Shown: in pieces, positions 16,817 to 24,966 of the stretch | How positions within the stretch are numbered: the first letter of the stretch is position 1 | How the letters are laid out: every line of letters begins with the position of its first letter | Source: Nanobdellota archaeon | GTDB lineage: Archaea > Nanobdellota > Nanobdellia > Pacearchaeales > GW2011-AR1 | Length of the DNA stretch: 35,751 nucleotides | Direction: 5' to 3' | NCBI GenBank assembly: GCA_030641715.1 | Contig: DAOWGX010000018.1 | Location: forward strand, 1-35,751 | The notes under the pieces: model-generated | The model's database searches: none | The model's input: only the letters and a program-made list of their open reading frames with translations | Told to the model about the DNA's origin: nothing | Made by a program: the position numbers and the translations under genes

Positions 16817-16923
16817 AATATTTTTGGGTTGAAAAATTTCTATAAAGATAGATTTTTAAATAAGGGGTAAGATGGTTAAATAAGGGGTGGATAACCTCAG
16901 ATAGAATTCTGAGTAAGTTTAAT

Positions 16924-17388
16924 ATGAATCAAGAAGAAGCATCTCAAAAATTAAAAGGAATTTGGATACAAAAAGAACATCCCCTTTATTATAGCACCTG
17001 GCTTCGAGAAATAAGTGAAGGTGTAATAGGATTTATTCCTTTTGAGCATTCCTATGAGCCAATGTATCTAGGGAGTGTTGGTTTTTTAGATCTTGGTAAT
17101 TCTGAATTAGATTTTTCTTGCTACAATTTAAATAAAGGGTTATTACAAAATCAATTTTATCCTTTAGGAGGGACTGTTCATGAAACACGACCCGAATTAA
17201 TTGGTAGAGGGTTGGCCAGAAAAATTGAGTTTGAGATAGCAAAAGATTTATCAAAATATTTTTCTAAAGATACTCCTATAGCAATAGGAGCAAGTTCTGA
17301 TTTTCATTTAAAATATTGTCAAAAAATAGGGATCGTTCCATTTAAATCCATGTCATTATGTGATTATGTTGAGTTATTAAATTGTTAA
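16924..17388 (+). CDS. Hypothetical, possibly GNAT-like acetyltransferase
   Basis: ETRPELIGRGLARKIEFEIAKDL loosely matches GNAT motif A; otherwise unrecognised. Confidence 0.4.
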   Translation: MNQEEASQKLKGIWIQKEHPLYYSTWLREISEGVIGFIPFEHSYEPMYLGSVGFLDLGNSELDFSCYNLNKGLLQNQFYPLGGTVHETRPELIGRGLARKIEFEIAKDLSKYFSKDTPIAIGASSDFHLKYCQKIGIVPFKSMSLCDYVELLNC

Positions 17389-17395
17389 ATTTTTC

Positions 17396-17476
17396 TCAGG
17401 TTTCTGACTCAACTCTAGTATCCACGACAAAACTTCCATTCTCTCCAATAACGATAGGGTTTAAATCAAGTTCTTT
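17396..17476 (-). pseudogene. acdB: acdB 3'-end remnant (duplicate of acdB C-terminus)
   Basis: Minus strand encodes KELDLNPIVIGENGSFVVDTRVESET*, versus KELDLNPIVVGKDGSFVVDARIELETF* at the end of intact acdB (20248..). Confidence 0.88.
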
Positions 17477-18410
17477 TCCTCTGTCTGATACTAAGAGTAA
17501 TAACTAAAACAACAACCAACCCCAAAACAATACACGACCATAAATAATTAAATTCCTCAACGATAACATCCTCCACCATCTTTTTCTCTTCTATAATCTC
17601 ATCGACAACAACCTCTTCACTAATCACTCTAACAACCAAATTCGCCTTCTTCCAATAAGAAAACCCACTTACACTTTTCAAAAAAACTTCCAAATTATAA
17701 AACCCGTCGCTGTCCAAATCTAACTTCTTAGTTTCACCAACGTTCAAATCAAAAGTCACCACCTCACTCGAAACTGTAATCGTAACCCTTTCATCCCCAA
17801 CATCATCAACTTTCAATTCGTGGGATTCATTGTTCACCTCAAATTTCATCTTATAGTTCTTCCTCAAACTTTGTTCATAACCCTTTTCTAATTCCTCCGA
17901 AGTTGGTTTGTAGGTCGGGTATCCTCCTCCGCCCGACGACGATTCCTCCGCTGTTTCCGCTACCGTCGGCATAACTCCTAACTCAACCTCAAACAATGCT
18001 GAACTCCCAGTATAATCAAAACTGATATAACCTGTCGAATTACCCGTCAAACTAGTCCATGCAATATTATTCTTTGTAGCTAATATAGAAGCTCCAGAAC
18101 TAAAGTTACTAATTATATAACTAACCGTCGCTGATGGGTTAGATTTTGTCTCGTTGAATTTTTTGTAGCTGTCTGTAAAATTGAAGATTGTGATGTTTAC
18201 ATTTCCGACGGAAGAGTTGGCAGAGATTGTGTTATTGTCTAATTTTAGGTAAGTTGAGTAAACCTCGACGCTGCTGAAGGTTAAATTATTTCCAAAGATG
18301 AAAGTTGTGGTCGTCGCTGATGGTTTGAACTGGGTATTTTCTTGAATGGTGATTGCGGATGTGAAGTTGAGAAGGAAGATTATTGAGAAGAGAATTAGTT
18401 TGTGTTTCAT
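17466..18410 (-). CDS. Secreted surface protein with C-terminal TM
   Basis: Signal peptide, Ser/Thr/Asn-rich ectodomain, SSGGGGYPTYKPTSEE linker, TM LWSCIVLGLVVVLVITLSI. Confidence 0.65.
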   Translation of the reverse strand: MKHKLILFSIIFLLNFTSAITIQENTQFKPSATTTTFIFGNNLTFSSVEVYSTYLKLDNNTISANSSVGNVNITIFNFTDSYKKFNETKSNPSATVSYIISNFSSGASILATKNNIAWTSLTGNSTGYISFDYTGSSALFEVELGVMPTVAETAEESSSGGGGYPTYKPTSEELEKGYEQSLRKNYKMKFEVNNESHELKVDDVGDERVTITVSSEVVTFDLNVGETKKLDLDSDGFYNLEVFLKSVSGFSYWKKANLVVRVISEEVVVDEIIEEKKMVEDVIVEEFNYLWSCIVLGLVVVLVITLSIRQRKRT

Positions 18411-18412
18411 TT

Positions 18413-20167
18413 TTAATAACTATTAATCTGCCATGTAAAGTTAGCATATCCACTAGGATCTTGGTCAACATTTATCCTGAAAGAAGTACTATTGATTGGT
18501 TCTGAAATCCAAAAAAGATTTGCATTTGACAAATTATTTGTAGGAGTAATACTAATATCATTTATAGACGGTGTTATTGCTAATCCATGAGTAACATCCG
18601 TGTAAGTGTTTCCTGAAGAGATTATAGCAGTGCTAGAAATCTCAGTAATATAGCCTATATTATTTTCAATAATTGGATCTGTAGCATCATTCCATATCTG
18701 ATTAGCTGTGTGGTTCACAATGATATTTCCTAACACAAGAGTGTTCGTTGAACCGCTTCTTATTCTGATGCCATTTTCTTGAGTGCCAGCATCATCAAAA
18801 ATTTGATTACCTTTTATTAAAACATAATCTGTGCCTTGTAAATCAATACCGTAAGAATACCCTGTAACCCCGTTATTTTTTATTATATTTCCGATAATAG
18901 AAGAATAATCTGCGGTTTCCTCCAATCTGATGCCGTTATGACCATTATTATAAATTTGATTATTGCTAATAAGTGTGTGAGGGGCAAAACTCTGTATGCC
19001 ATATTGACCTCCGTCGCGGATTATATTATTTACAATTATCGATCCTTCTGCACTAATAGTAATATGTATTGACGGAGCTATCCCCGTCGCATTTTCAAAA
19101 ACATTTCCATCTACTAAAAGATTCATTGCCCCCGTTGTTTTCAGTATGCCTCCATCAATAATATTGTTGGCGATTATCATTCCTTCTAACTCGGCAGATC
19201 CCTCGTTGTTTATGTAGATCCCCGTACCACTTAGGTCACTAGCATTAGGACCATTAATAAGAATATTATTAGAAAATTCGATATTCCTTAAAGTATTGTA
19301 CCCTGAATGGACATGAGGGAAAAAACCACTATTAGAATTATAAACTTTGTTGTTAGTTATTATAATTCGTTCTGCACCATCCTCAATTTCTAATGAAGAA
19401 GTATGGTCATCAATATTATCCGGATTATAATGATTATAGAGAAAGTTGTTTGTAGCAATTCCATCAGTTGTATTTGGTCCAAAAACTATTCCATCAGTTC
19501 GTGAACAACAAATCGTCATGTCTTCTACTCTTGAATATTGATTATTAGTAATAATTATTTGGTAACTAATCACATTAGTGTTGCCGTCAAAAAAGAAATC
19601 TCTAATTGTGACATGGTCGCCGGTTACAAGGATTCCCGTGCCAATACTTCCTGCAGTTCCGGAGGCTGTAACATGAGTAGCATCACCAGATCCAGATAAA
19701 ATTACATTATTAGAACTTATTGTAATGCCAGAAGTAATAGTATATGTTCCTTCTAATAAGTGTATTCTCCCACCTCCGCTCGGCAAAGCATCAATCGCCT
19801 CCTGAATTTCAACATTATCTGCCACACCGTCGCAAACATAATCGGCTTGTGCTTTTGACGTCGCTGAGCTATCGTTAGCAGCCACGACAAACGTCGCTGT
19901 TCTGCCCGTTTTTGCTGTTAAGTTACCTTGTATCTCTACATCTCCAGTTACATTCAACCCCCCGACAACCCGAATCCAACCATTAACAATATTGTCAATA
20001 ACCTCGCCCAAAGCAAATGTTATTTTTTGACCAAGAGTTAAATTCCCCGAAAGATTAAAAGACGTAGAATTAACCGAATTATCCGAGATTACCGTCGTTG
20101 CACTCACCAAATTTATAAATATAAAACTAAAAACAATTAACGCAAAAGCCCTTTGCCCCCCCCCCAT
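18413..20167 (-). CDS. Secreted right-handed beta-helix (pectate-lyase-like) protein with tail-fibre-like ends
   Basis: DSSATSKAQADYVCDGVADNVEIQEAIDALPSGGGRIHLLEGTYTI motif, many PbH1-like repeats (NNII.G..), C-terminal VTHGLAITPSINDISITPTNNLSNANLFWISEPINSTSFRINVDQDPSGYANFTWQ. Confidence 0.8.
   Translation of the reverse strand: MGGGQRAFALIVFSFIFINLVSATTVISDNSVNSTSFNLSGNLTLGQKITFALGEVIDNIVNGWIRVVGGLNVTGDVEIQGNLTAKTGRTATFVVAANDSSATSKAQADYVCDGVADNVEIQEAIDALPSGGGRIHLLEGTYTITSGITISSNNVILSGSGDATHVTASGTAGSIGTGILVTGDHVTIRDFFFDGNTNVISYQIIITNNQYSRVEDMTICCSRTDGIVFGPNTTDGIATNNFLYNHYNPDNIDDHTSSLEIEDGAERIIITNNKVYNSNSGFFPHVHSGYNTLRNIEFSNNILINGPNASDLSGTGIYINNEGSAELEGMIIANNIIDGGILKTTGAMNLLVDGNVFENATGIAPSIHITISAEGSIIVNNIIRDGGQYGIQSFAPHTLISNNQIYNNGHNGIRLEETADYSSIIGNIIKNNGVTGYSYGIDLQGTDYVLIKGNQIFDDAGTQENGIRIRSGSTNTLVLGNIIVNHTANQIWNDATDPIIENNIGYITEISSTAIISSGNTYTDVTHGLAITPSINDISITPTNNLSNANLFWISEPINSTSFRINVDQDPSGYANFTWQINSY
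20156..20165 (-). repeat. Homopolymeric G10 tract spanning the annotated start codon
   Basis: Minus strand AAATGGGGGGGGGGCAAAGG. Confidence 0.9.
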
Positions 20168-20247
20168 TTGCCTCGAAGGGAAGAATTATTATCACTTGTC
20201 TTTTCCATAGTTATACTATAATAGTTTTCCTCTATTTAAATGTTTTT

Positions 20248-20838
20248 TTAAAAAGTTTCTAACTCAATCCTCGCATCCACAACGAAACTTCCATCTTTTC
20301 CAACAACGATAGGGTTTAAATCGAGTTCTTTAATGTTTTTCTTGTTTGCTAAATGCACGATTTTTTCGATGAGAGTGTAGAATTTTTCTAAATCGTATCT
20401 CTTGCCTCTGGCGCTGAATATTTTAAATCCTTTTAGGTTTTGAACCATAGAAACAACATCTTTTCGAGAAACGGGGAGTGCTCTGAATGAAACGTCTCGC
20501 TGGACTTCTGCAAAAATTCCACCAAACCCTACAACTAATAATTTTCCAAAAACGGCATCGTTTTTCAACCCTACAATCATCTCGATTCCCTCGATAACTT
20601 CTTGTACAATAATTTTATTTTTTGGAAAGGTTTTGTGCATTTCTTTTAATTTTTTCTCCGCATCTTCTAGGTTGTTACATCGAGCAACAGCCCCGAGTTC
20701 GGTTTTATGCCCGACGATGTCTGCTTTTAAGTAATACGGAAATTTAAATGTAGACAAATCTTCATGTTTGGTTGTAATACAAAACTTGGCAAGAGGTAAA
20801 TTTTTTACAATACTAAAGCTATTAATCACACCTAACAT
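20248..20838 (-). CDS. acdB: ADP-forming acyl/acetyl-CoA synthetase beta subunit (ATP-grasp)
   Basis: FPYYLKADIVGHKTELGAV, VQEVIEGIEMIVGLKNDAVFGKLLVVGFGGIFAE, ELDLNPIVVG. Confidence 0.92.
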   Translation of the reverse strand: MLGVINSFSIVKNLPLAKFCITTKHEDLSTFKFPYYLKADIVGHKTELGAVARCNNLEDAEKKLKEMHKTFPKNKIIVQEVIEGIEMIVGLKNDAVFGKLLVVGFGGIFAEVQRDVSFRALPVSRKDVVSMVQNLKGFKIFSARGKRYDLEKFYTLIEKIVHLANKKNIKELDLNPIVVGKDGSFVVDARIELETF

Positions 20839-20878
20839 AAATCAGAAGAGTAAATGTTGTTTATATATTTATTTAAGT

Positions 20879-21802
20879 TTAAATCTCCATGATTGCTTGT
20901 GCGATTTTTTCTGAGACGTGTCTGAAAATTGTTTTTCGTTCGGATGGATATTCTGCAACGTAGTTCCCCCGAATAATACGAGAATCTTTCTCTAAATCAT
21001 CCTCGACAAAAGAGGATTCTTCTTTTAAATATTTCTGTGAAACTTCCAATGAAGGCTTTCGTGAGTTAATAATAATTTTATCTAATTTTATCTGAGAATA
21101 TTTCTCGATTTCGTTTACGAAATTGCTTGCTTTAAACTTTTCAGTATTTTTTTTAGTAAATAAATTGCACACGTAGATTTTTTTAGCAGGTGATTCCTGT
21201 AATGCTTTTATCATTCCCTTAACTAAAAAATTAGGCAGAACACTTCCGTACAAATCTCCTGCACAAATGATAATCTTGTCCGCGTTTCTTATTGCTTCGC
21301 CGGCGTCTTTTAACAAGAAAACTTTTTCTTTCGCAAGGAGTCGCGTGATTCCAGAATTCTCTTGAGAATAAGAAATCTCTTCTTCTCCATCCAAAATTTT
21401 ACCGTTAGTGGTTTCGGCATATATCTTAAATTTGTTACTTGAAACTGGGAGAACTTTCCCGGTAATGTTTAGTAATTTTCCTGTTTCTTTGACGCCTGAA
21501 ATAAAACTTCCACTAATGTCTGCTAATGCGGTTATGATTAAATTTCCCATGCTGTGTCCGTCTTTTAATCTGTAGTTGAATAGCTCTCTTAAAATTTTTT
21601 CATCTTCTTTATTTGCCAAAGCAACAAGGCACTGTCGGATATCCCCTGGAGGCAAAATTCCATATTCGTCGATTAGCTTTCCGGAAGAACCTCCGTTGTC
21701 GGAAACATTAGTTATTGCGGTGATTTCGCATTCGCAGTCTCGGAGTCCTTTTAAAATTTGAAACTGTCCGGTTCCTCCGCCGATTGTTACAATTTTTTCC
21801 AT
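20879..21802 (-). CDS. YvcK/CofD-like protein
   Basis: MEKIVTIGGGTGQFQILKGL, NVSDNGGSSGKL, PPGDIRQCLVAL; the start at MEKIV (21802) is preferred. Confidence 0.88.
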   Translation of the reverse strand: MEKIVTIGGGTGQFQILKGLRDCECEITAITNVSDNGGSSGKLIDEYGILPPGDIRQCLVALANKEDEKILRELFNYRLKDGHSMGNLIITALADISGSFISGVKETGKLLNITGKVLPVSSNKFKIYAETTNGKILDGEEEISYSQENSGITRLLAKEKVFLLKDAGEAIRNADKIIICAGDLYGSVLPNFLVKGMIKALQESPAKKIYVCNLFTKKNTEKFKASNFVNEIEKYSQIKLDKIIINSRKPSLEVSQKYLKEESSFVEDDLEKDSRIIRGNYVAEYPSERKTIFRHVSEKIAQAIMEI

Positions 21803-21852
21803 AGTATAAAATGCAAACAAAACTTTATATAACTTCCTTCCTTAAATTTTTT

Positions 21853-23376
21853 ATGAGGTTAAATATTATTATAGGTGGCAAGGCTGGCCAAGGTATAAAT
21901 AAAGTTTCGGAGATAGTTTCAAATGTCCTCGCTAATTATGGCTATTTTACTTTTAACTATCGAGACTATCAATCTTTAATTCGGGGCGGACACAATTTTA
22001 ATGTAATTTCGGTTTCTGATATTTCTATTGAGAGTCATGAAGAAAAGGCGGATGTTTTAGTTGCCTTGGATGAGTGGACAGTTGAAACGCATAAACAATT
22101 TCTGCAGAAGAAAGGCATTATAATTTCTGCAGATCAGTTTAAAGATGAAGGGCGAAATTTGAATGTTTCTCTTGCAGGGGCTTTGGTAAAAATTTTGGGG
22201 ATACCTATGTCCGAATTAGGGAAAGAAATAAAATCCCAATTCAAGGAATCTGGTGAAGCTGTTACTTCGGCAAGGAAAGGGTTTGATTCTCAACAAGATG
22301 TTTATGGATTGGGGAAGCTGAGTAATAAGCTATCTATTTTATCTGGAAGTGAAGCTATTGCGATTGGTGCAAAGAACTCTGGTTTGGAATTGTATATTGC
22401 ATATCCTATGACTCCTGCAACAAATGTTATGCATGAACTTGCAAAGAATCAAGTCGAGGATAATTTAATGGTCTTTCAATCTGAGAATGAGATAGCTGCG
22501 GCGAATATGGCACTCGGGGCTTCTTTTGTCGGGGCGAAGGTTATGACGGGAACTTCGGGAGGGGGATTTGATTTGATGGGGGAAACTTTTTCTCTCCAAG
22601 GTATATCTGAAATTCCGTTGACTGTTTATTTAGCTTCTCGGCCTGGGCCTGGGACGGGTGTTCCAACTTATACTTCGCAATCAGATTTAGACATTGCACT
22701 TAAAGCGGGGCATGGGGAGTTTCCTCGATTCATTCTTGCACCTGGTAATCCTGTTGAGGCAATCGAAAAGACCTCTGAAGCACTTTATCTTTCAGAGAAA
22801 TTTCGAACTTTATCAATTATTCTAAGTGATAAGCATCTTGCTGAGTCTGAGTTCTCGTCGGTTAATTTTCCCGCTAAAACTTTAAAATTTAAAATTACAA
22901 GAAAAGTTCCAGGGAGTAATATTGTGAAGGCGTCTTCTTATGAAGTTGATGAGTTTGGGAATTCGACGGAGTCTTGTGTTTTGACGGAGAAGAATATTAA
23001 TGCGAGGATTGAAAAATATAAACAATCTAAAAAGTTTATCGAGAAGAATTTTGAGATGATTAAAATTCATGGGAAGAAGAATTCAAGAAATTTAGTTATT
23101 GGTTGGGGTTCAACGTCGGGGGCGATTAAGGATTCGATAAGGGGCATTGATGCGAAGTTTCTTCAGGTTTTGTATATGAAACCTTTGTCTCCGCAAATTA
23201 AAAAAGAAATGGAGAAAGCGGATAAGATAATTTTGGTGGAGTGTAATGTTACTGGACAGCTTGGGAGACTTCTTCGTGAGAAGACGGGAATTAAAATAGA
23301 GAATCGGATTTTGAAATATGACGGGAGACCGTTTTGTTCGGATGAGTTGGGGAAGTTGATTGGGGGTGTGTTGTGA
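21853..23376 (+). CDS. korA: 2-oxoacid:ferredoxin oxidoreductase, fused gamma-alpha subunit
   Basis: GGKAGQGINKVSEIVSNVLANYG, RGGHNFNVI, YPMTPATNVMHELA, TGTSGGGFDLMGE, PGPGTG; start MRLNIIIGG. Confidence 0.92.
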   Translation: MRLNIIIGGKAGQGINKVSEIVSNVLANYGYFTFNYRDYQSLIRGGHNFNVISVSDISIESHEEKADVLVALDEWTVETHKQFLQKKGIIISADQFKDEGRNLNVSLAGALVKILGIPMSELGKEIKSQFKESGEAVTSARKGFDSQQDVYGLGKLSNKLSILSGSEAIAIGAKNSGLELYIAYPMTPATNVMHELAKNQVEDNLMVFQSENEIAAANMALGASFVGAKVMTGTSGGGFDLMGETFSLQGISEIPLTVYLASRPGPGTGVPTYTSQSDLDIALKAGHGEFPRFILAPGNPVEAIEKTSEALYLSEKFRTLSIILSDKHLAESEFSSVNFPAKTLKFKITRKVPGSNIVKASSYEVDEFGNSTESCVLTEKNINARIEKYKQSKKFIEKNFEMIKIHGKKNSRNLVIGWGSTSGAIKDSIRGIDAKFLQVLYMKPLSPQIKKEMEKADKIILVECNVTGQLGRLLREKTGIKIENRILKYDGRPFCSDELGKLIGGVL

Positions 23377-23807
23377 AGATAAAAAAAGCAACAAAAAAAG
23401 ATTACAAAAAGATAGCGGAAATATACAAACTCTGTTTTACAAAGAAAGAGTACAAAGAAGTTTGGACACCAAAAATGACTTTGAAAAAAGTTAATTTTCT
23501 CTCGAGGTATTGTGATATTTTTGTAATAATGATTGATAAAGAGATTATTGGATTTGTTGCTGTTAATCCAAGTAAATGGTATATTGGGAGATTTATAGAG
23601 ATCGAAGAGATAGGGATACATCCAGAATATCAAAATGATGGTTATGGTAAAAAATTGTTGAAATTTGTAGAAGACTATTATAAAAAGAAAAATTATAGTT
23701 ATTTGATATTTATGGTAAACAAAACTTCTAAGGCATACGAACAATATAAAAAAATGAAATATTCTGAAGATAAAAACGGAGTATTGTTTATGAAATCTTT
23801 AAAATGA
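23373..23807 (+). CDS. GNAT family N-acetyltransferase
   Basis: IEEIGIHPEYQNDGYGKKLLKFVEDY motif A (QNDGYG). GTG start overlaps the korA stop (GTGA). Confidence 0.85.
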   Translation: MKIKKATKKDYKKIAEIYKLCFTKKEYKEVWTPKMTLKKVNFLSRYCDIFVIMIDKEIIGFVAVNPSKWYIGRFIEIEEIGIHPEYQNDGYGKKLLKFVEDYYKKKNYSYLIFMVNKTSKAYEQYKKMKYSEDKNGVLFMKSLK

Positions 23808-24235
23808 AAATAGAAAAAGCAAACAAAAAAGACTTGAAAAAGATTGCAAAGATAATGCGAACGGAGTTTGCGAAACCTCCATTTAAACATGAATCCTCGC
23901 TAAATGCTGTTTTAAAAAGTTTAAGTTTCTATATGGGGATTGGAAAAATTTATATTGCACAAATAGAACGAAAAATTGTTGGTGTTGTCGTATTTAAAGA
24001 AGAACAGTTTTGGGAAGGGGTTGTTATTTTGATAGAAGACTTGGTAGTGGATGAGAAGTTCAAAAAAGAGAATATTGAGAAAGAATTATTAGAATTTGTA
24101 GAATCTTATGCTAAAAAAAGAAAAGCGAAACTTATAGATTTTATTACTAATAGAAAATCTGATGCGATTAAGTTTTATCAGAAGCGAGGATATAAAATAA
24201 AAAAGGATAGGATGATTATGGAGAAACAACTATGA
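23804..24235 (+). CDS. GNAT-fold protein, paralogue of preceding, degenerate acetyl-CoA motif
   Basis: Similar start MKIEKANKKDLKKIAKI and IEDLVVDEKFKKENIEKELLEFVESYAKK; ATGA overlap with the preceding gene. Confidence 0.75.
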   Translation: MKIEKANKKDLKKIAKIMRTEFAKPPFKHESSLNAVLKSLSFYMGIGKIYIAQIERKIVGVVVFKEEQFWEGVVILIEDLVVDEKFKKENIEKELLEFVESYAKKRKAKLIDFITNRKSDAIKFYQKRGYKIKKDRMIMEKQL

Positions 24236-24327
24236 AACTAAAAGCTTATAAACTTCAAAAACTAAATAATAATATCATGCTCCCCGGTGACCCTAACGGC
24301 TCGCCGGATGAGTCTTTAATTTTCTAA
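24232..24327 (+). CDS. Micro-ORF (31 aa) coupling GNAT2 to the NYN gene
   Basis: MKLKAYKLQKLNNNIMLPGDPNGSPDESLIF; ATGA overlap upstream, 1-nt gap downstream. Confidence 0.35.
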   Translation: MKLKAYKLQKLNNNIMLPGDPNGSPDESLIF

Positions 24328-24328
24328 A

Positions 24329-24910
24329 ATGAATGGAACGTTAGTTTTTATTGATGCGGGGTTTATTTCTAAATTGAAAAAATATTTTGGTAATGGGAAT
24401 TATCTAAAAACGGATTTAATAAAGCTATCCAATAATTTATCTAAAAAACATAATTTAGATTGTGTTAAAATATTTTACTACACTGCACCCCCATTTCAAA
24501 GTGGAAGACCTACGAAAGAGGAATCACAAAGATTCAGAAGATATAGAAAGTTCAAAGCAAGATTGTCTAAATATCCGAATATAATCATCAGAGAAGGAAG
24601 ATGTCAGAGATTAAAGATTGATGGAAATTTTAAATATGGACAAAAGGCGGTAGATATTCTTTTGACAATGGATTTAACAAATGTTCCGATAAATTATCTT
24701 GACGTAAAACAAATCATATTAATGACAACTGATTCGGATTTTGTTCCGATAATGGAAAATTTAAAACAACAAAAAATAAAAACAATTCTATATACTTATT
24801 ATGATAGAAAAAGAGATACTAATTTTTCAAGGTCAAATGAATTAATCAAATCGGTATCAAGGTATGTCCAATTAACTAAACAAGATTTTGAGGATGCGAC
24901 ATTAAAATGA
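24329..24910 (+). CDS. NYN domain (PIN-like/LabA-type) putative RNase
   Basis: LVFIDAGFISKLKKYF, KAVDILLTMDL, IILMTTDSDFVPIM. Confidence 0.85.
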   Translation: MNGTLVFIDAGFISKLKKYFGNGNYLKTDLIKLSNNLSKKHNLDCVKIFYYTAPPFQSGRPTKEESQRFRRYRKFKARLSKYPNIIIREGRCQRLKIDGNFKYGQKAVDILLTMDLTNVPINYLDVKQIILMTTDSDFVPIMENLKQQKIKTILYTYYDRKRDTNFSRSNELIKSVSRYVQLTKQDFEDATLK

Positions 24911-24966
24911 AAAGATATAACGATAGTTTAGACGAATTAAAAAATTTAATTAAGGAGATGATATGA
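24907..24966 (+). CDS. Micro-ORF (19 aa) coupling the NYN gene to the kinase gene
   Basis: MKRYNDSLDELKNLIKEMI; ATGA overlaps at both ends; contains the SD (aaggag) of the next gene. Confidence 0.35.
   Translation: MKRYNDSLDELKNLIKEMI

Noticed and set aside
23163-23744. 193-aa minus-strand ORF antisense to korA/GNAT1
   Set aside because: Phe/Ile/Tyr-rich translation typical of antisense to Lys/Glu-rich genes; crosses two well supported sense genes.
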